This document shows positions 5,298-8,096 of a stretch of 8,096 nt of DNA, one piece after another; position 1 is the stretch's first letter, and each line of letters begins with the position of its first letter. This DNA comes from an uncultured Erysipelotrichaceae bacterium. Lineage in GTDB: Bacteria; Bacillota_I; Bacilli_A; RF39; UBA660. Both the position numbers and the translations under genes were made by a program. The stretch spans positions 1 through 8,096 of the forward strand of contig CADBSQ010000117.1 of the NCBI GenBank assembly GCA_902797415.1. The letters run 5' to 3'. The notes under the pieces were generated by a model. The model did no database searches. It was not told the origin of the DNA and worked only from the letters and a program-made list of their open reading frames with translations.

Positions 5298-8096
5298 TTA
5301 ATTTTTTTGAATATCAATAAATAAATCGTGACCATTTATATCGATTTGTTCTTTTGCATCTTCACTAACAGATATTTCTGTTGCAAGAACTTCATTTGCT
5401 ATATATTCTTTATGTTTTTCGATTGCTGAATTTACATCTTCATCAGTTTTGTATTTGATAGTAATTCTATCTTCTATATCAAAGTCTTTTTCTTTTCTTA
5501 GATTTTGAACCTTTGATACTACTTCTCTTGCAAGTCCTTCTAGTATTAAACTTCTATCTAGCTCAGTATTTAAGATAACAAATCTATTGTTTTGCATTCC
5601 TACATCAAAACCGTCTTTAGCACTAATTTTTACATCAACCATATCTTTGGTAATATCAAGTCTACCACCATCGAAATCGATTGTTATAATTTCTTCTTTT
5701 AGAAGACTGTTTACATCCTCATCTGGTAAATCTTTTAGTGCATCAGTAAATTCCTTTATTTTAGATTTAAACATTTCTCCAACAACCTTAAAGTTTGGTT
5801 TGATAGTAAAATTCATATACTCAGATAAATCATCTATGTAAGTTACTTTCTTAACATTTAATTCTTCTTTTATTAAATCAGTTAAATCTCCTATAATGGT
5901 CTCATATTTACCATCAATTAAACATTCACTTAGAGGCTGACGAACTTTTATTCTAGCAGTATCTCTAACAAAACGTCCTGTTGAAATTAAATCTCTTACT
6001 AAATCCATTTTAGTTTCAATATCTTTATTAATTTGTTTTTCATTACATTCAGGATACTTTGTAAGATGAACAGATTTTTCACCAGTTAGTTTTGTATATA
6101 TTTCGTCACTTATAAATGGAACAAATGGTGCGATTAATCTAGTTAAGACTTCTAAACAATCATAAGTTGTCTTATATACACCCATTTTGCTTTCATTCAT
6201 TTCTGATGCCCAGAATCTTCTTCTGTTTCTTCTAATGTACCAATTAGATAAATCATCATTTACAAAGTAAACTATTTTTCTCATTGATTTGTTTAAATCA
6301 AATTCATCTAAATCTGCTCTAACTTCCTTGATTAATCTGTTTAATTTAGATAATAACCATTTATCTATTTCTTCTAAATCTTCATAATCAAGTTTAATTT
6401 TTTTAGCATCGATACCATCTGCATTGGCATACATTTGGAAGAATGTATAAGTGTTCTTTAAAGTGTTGATAAATTTTGAGCTTATTTCTTGTACACCCTT
6501 TACATCAAATTTAAGTGGTGTCCAAACTGGAGATACGTAAAGTAAATAACTTCTTACAACGTCTGCTCCGTATTCATTCATTATATCAATTGGATCAATT
6601 ATATTACCAACGGATTTACTCATTTTTTTGCCTTCGGCATCAAGCATCATATCGTTAACGACAACGTTTTTAAATGAAGACTGACCACTTATTATAGTTG
6701 ATATTACTAAAAGAACATAGAACCAACCTCTTGTTTGGTCAACACCCTCAGCAATAAAGTCTGCAGGAAACTGTTCTTCAAATAGTTTTTTGTTTTCAAA
6801 TGGGTAATGGTACTGTGCGTAAGGCATGACCCCAGAATCAAACCACACATCAAGTACATCTGGAACTCTAGACATCTCCATATTACATTTATCACATTTA
6901 ATATGTAATTTATCAACAAAAGCTCTGTGTAAATCGATATCACTATCTTTGAATTTTTCAATAGATTTTTCTTTTAATTCTTTAATAGAACCAATTACTT
7001 CCATATTTCCACATTCACAAGTCCATACAGGAAGTGGTGCACCCCAGAATCTATTTCTAGATATACCCCAATCTACCATGTTTTCAAGCCAGTTATTAAA
7101 TCTTTTTTCACCTATATAATCAGGATACCAATTAATTTTATTGTTTTCTTCAATTATTTTATCTTTATAATCAGTATTTCTTACATACCAAGCATCTTTT
7201 GCATAATAGATTAAAGGATTTTTACATCTCCAACAATGTGGGTAATTATGATTAATTTTAACCTTTTTAAATAGTTTATCTTCTTCTTTTAAATATTTAA
7301 TAATATCTATTTCAAGTTCAGGATCTGTAACAAGTCTTCCTTCCCAAGGTCCTTTGGTATATTTACCATCTTTACCTACAGGGTTAACAACCTCAATTTT
7401 GTATTTTTGACAGACTTTAGAGTCATCATCACCAAATGCAGGAGCAATATGCACGATACCAGTACCATCTTCCATGGTTACAAAATCTGCACAGGTTATC
7501 TTTAATGCATTTTTACCAAGTGTTAAAAAAGGCATTAATTGTTCATACTCTAAACCTTCTAGATCTTTACCTTTAAAGGTTTCAACTACTTCATAACCTT
7601 CACCTAGTACGGTTTCTGCTAGTTTTTCTGCTACAACAAAATATATATCTTTAGATTTAACTTTTACATAAGATTCGTTTGGATTAACACACAACGCTTC
7701 ATTAGCAATTAAAGTCCAAGGTGTTGTTGTCCAAACTATTGCATATGCATCTAGTTTTTTAATTTTAAATGTAACATAAACTGTATTAACAGATACTTCT
7801 TTATATCCTTGAGCAACCTCATGACTAGATAATTCAGTTCCACATCTATAGCAATATGGAAGTACTTTATTGCCCTTATACAAAAGTCCTTTTTTATGCA
7901 TTTCTTTAACGATCCACCATTCTGACTCGATGTAATCATTTGAACAGGTTATATAAGGATTATCAATATCAATAAATTGACCCATTTTCTCGGTTACTTC
8001 ATTAACTAAATCAGTATTTGATACTGTCTCAGTTTGACATTCTTCACAAAATCTTTCAATGCCAAAGTTTTCAATATCAGTTTTAGTTTTAAATCC
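5298..8096 (-). CDS. ileS: Isoleucyl-tRNA synthetase, type 2 (5' end outside window)
   Basis: Class I synthetase charging tRNA-Ile in the cytoplasm. The frame is open to the right edge, so 932 C-terminal residues are visible; the start and the HIGH motif are missing. Numbering from the edge: GFKTKTDIENFG opens the visible part; YRCGTELSSHEVAQGY is at about 83-98; the editing (CP1) domain has WTTTPWT (122-128) and GTGIVHIAPAFGDDD (211-225); DWGISRNRFWGAPLPVW follows at about 342-358; WFDSG and GVDQTRGWFY come next; and KMSKS is at 491-495 (6612-6626). Cys pairs at 82/85, 288/291, 360/362 and 401/404 probably bind zinc. The visible part alone nearly equals a whole type-1 enzyme (about 920-940 residues), and there is no C-terminal zinc-finger end. 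This fits the eukaryote-like type 2 of about 1040 residues, a form associated with mupirocin tolerance. The 104-residue gene follows after 21 nt. Confidence 0.97.
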   Translation of the reverse strand, partial: GFKTKTDIENFGIERFCEECQTETVSNTDLVNEVTEKMGQFIDIDNPYITCSNDYIESEWWIVKEMHKKGLLYKGNKVLPYCYRCGTELSSHEVAQGYKEVSVNTVYVTFKIKKLDAYAIVWTTTPWTLIANEALCVNPNESYVKVKSKDIYFVVAEKLAETVLGEGYEVVETFKGKDLEGLEYEQLMPFLTLGKNALKITCADFVTMEDGTGIVHIAPAFGDDDSKVCQKYKIEVVNPVGKDGKYTKGPWEGRLVTDPELEIDIIKYLKEEDKLFKKVKINHNYPHCWRCKNPLIYYAKDAWYVRNTDYKDKIIEENNKINWYPDYIGEKRFNNWLENMVDWGISRNRFWGAPLPVWTCECGNMEVIGSIKELKEKSIEKFKDSDIDLHRAFVDKLHIKCDKCNMEMSRVPDVLDVWFDSGVMPYAQYHYPFENKKLFEEQFPADFIAEGVDQTRGWFYVLLVISTIISGQSSFKNVVVNDMMLDAEGKKMSKSVGNIIDPIDIMNEYGADVVRSYLLYVSPVWTPLKFDVKGVQEISSKFINTLKNTYTFFQMYANADGIDAKKIKLDYEDLEEIDKWLLSKLNRLIKEVRADLDEFDLNKSMRKIVYFVNDDLSNWYIRRNRRRFWASEMNESKMGVYKTTYDCLEVLTRLIAPFVPFISDEIYTKLTGEKSVHLTKYPECNEKQINKDIETKMDLVRDLISTGRFVRDTARIKVRQPLSECLIDGKYETIIGDLTDLIKEELNVKKVTYIDDLSEYMNFTIKPNFKVVGEMFKSKIKEFTDALKDLPDEDVNSLLKEEIITIDFDGGRLDITKDMVDVKISAKDGFDVGMQNNRFVILNTELDRSLILEGLAREVVSKVQNLRKEKDFDIEDRITIKYKTDEDVNSAIEKHKEYIANEVLATEISVSEDAKEQIDINGHDLFIDIQKN

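Noticed and set aside
5587..7119. Plus-strand frames at 5587-5841 and 6826-7119 and the minus-strand frame at 6707-6961
   Set aside because: All are inside the conserved ileS reading frame and have no recognisable motifs. They are shadows of ileS.
7751..7939. Alternative minus-strand frame of 62 residues
   Set aside because: It is out of frame within ileS, whose own frame carries conserved motifs here (YRCGTELSSHEV).
1..8096. Mobile elements, CRISPR arrays, tRNA or rRNA genes, attachment sites
   Set aside because: No transposase or integrase motifs, no spaced direct repeats, no CCA-ended cloverleaf and no rRNA-like stretch could be seen on either strand.
1..8096. TGA reassigned to tryptophan, as in mycoplasmas
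   Set aside because: All recognised genes are full length under the standard code, and the conserved Trp positions checked use TGG. None of the visible stops is TGA, which is only weakly informative with seven stops.

Overview
The window is a strongly AT-rich stretch of a bacterial chromosome in which every supportable gene lies on the minus strand, so transcription runs from high to low coordinates. The gene content points to a low-GC Firmicute. It has a threonyl T-box leader, AGGAGG-type ribosome binding sites, short U-tailed terminators, the yceD-rpmF pair and a GluP/YqgP-type rhomboid. Small gene size, tight packing, a ThrRS without its TGS domain and a type-2 IleRS suggest an uncultured gut Bacilli lineage of the RF39/Mollicutes-related kind. 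That placement is inference. Trp is encoded by TGG and all ORFs are intact under the standard code.

Region by region, in order of transcription: (1) 8096-5298 is the 3' part of ileS (type-2 isoleucyl-tRNA synthetase), followed after 21 nt by an unrecognised 104-residue helical, acidic protein (5276-4962). (2) A promoter overlapping the end of that gene drives a complete T-box riboswitch (about 4935-4744) with an ACU threonine specifier, canonical AG-bulge and terminal loop, T-box sequence and terminator. (3) Downstream are thrS, yceD and rpmF, spaced so tightly that they look like one T-box-controlled operon, closed by a terminator whose loop holds the rpmF stop codon. (4) A new promoter just after that terminator serves a two-gene unit. 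The first gene encodes a 355-residue protein that joins a two-helix VirB2/TrbC pilin-like membrane module, a charged coiled coil and a SleB-like cell-wall hydrolase domain. The second encodes a 196-residue protein with one N-terminal membrane anchor and an exported domain. This unit also ends in a terminator built into its last codons. (5) A well-formed promoter then drives the 5' part of a rhomboid protease gene that runs off the left edge.

The right part of the window is translation machinery: two aminoacyl-tRNA synthetases, an rRNA-accumulation factor and ribosomal protein L32. The left part is a cell-envelope group. The most unusual items are the pilin-like/hydrolase fusion with its orphan partner, the apparent placement of L32 and YceD under threonyl-tRNA control, and the reuse of C-terminal Glu codons as terminator stems. 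No tRNA, rRNA, CRISPR, transposon or phage gene was seen. No intergenic gap exceeds 300 bases.
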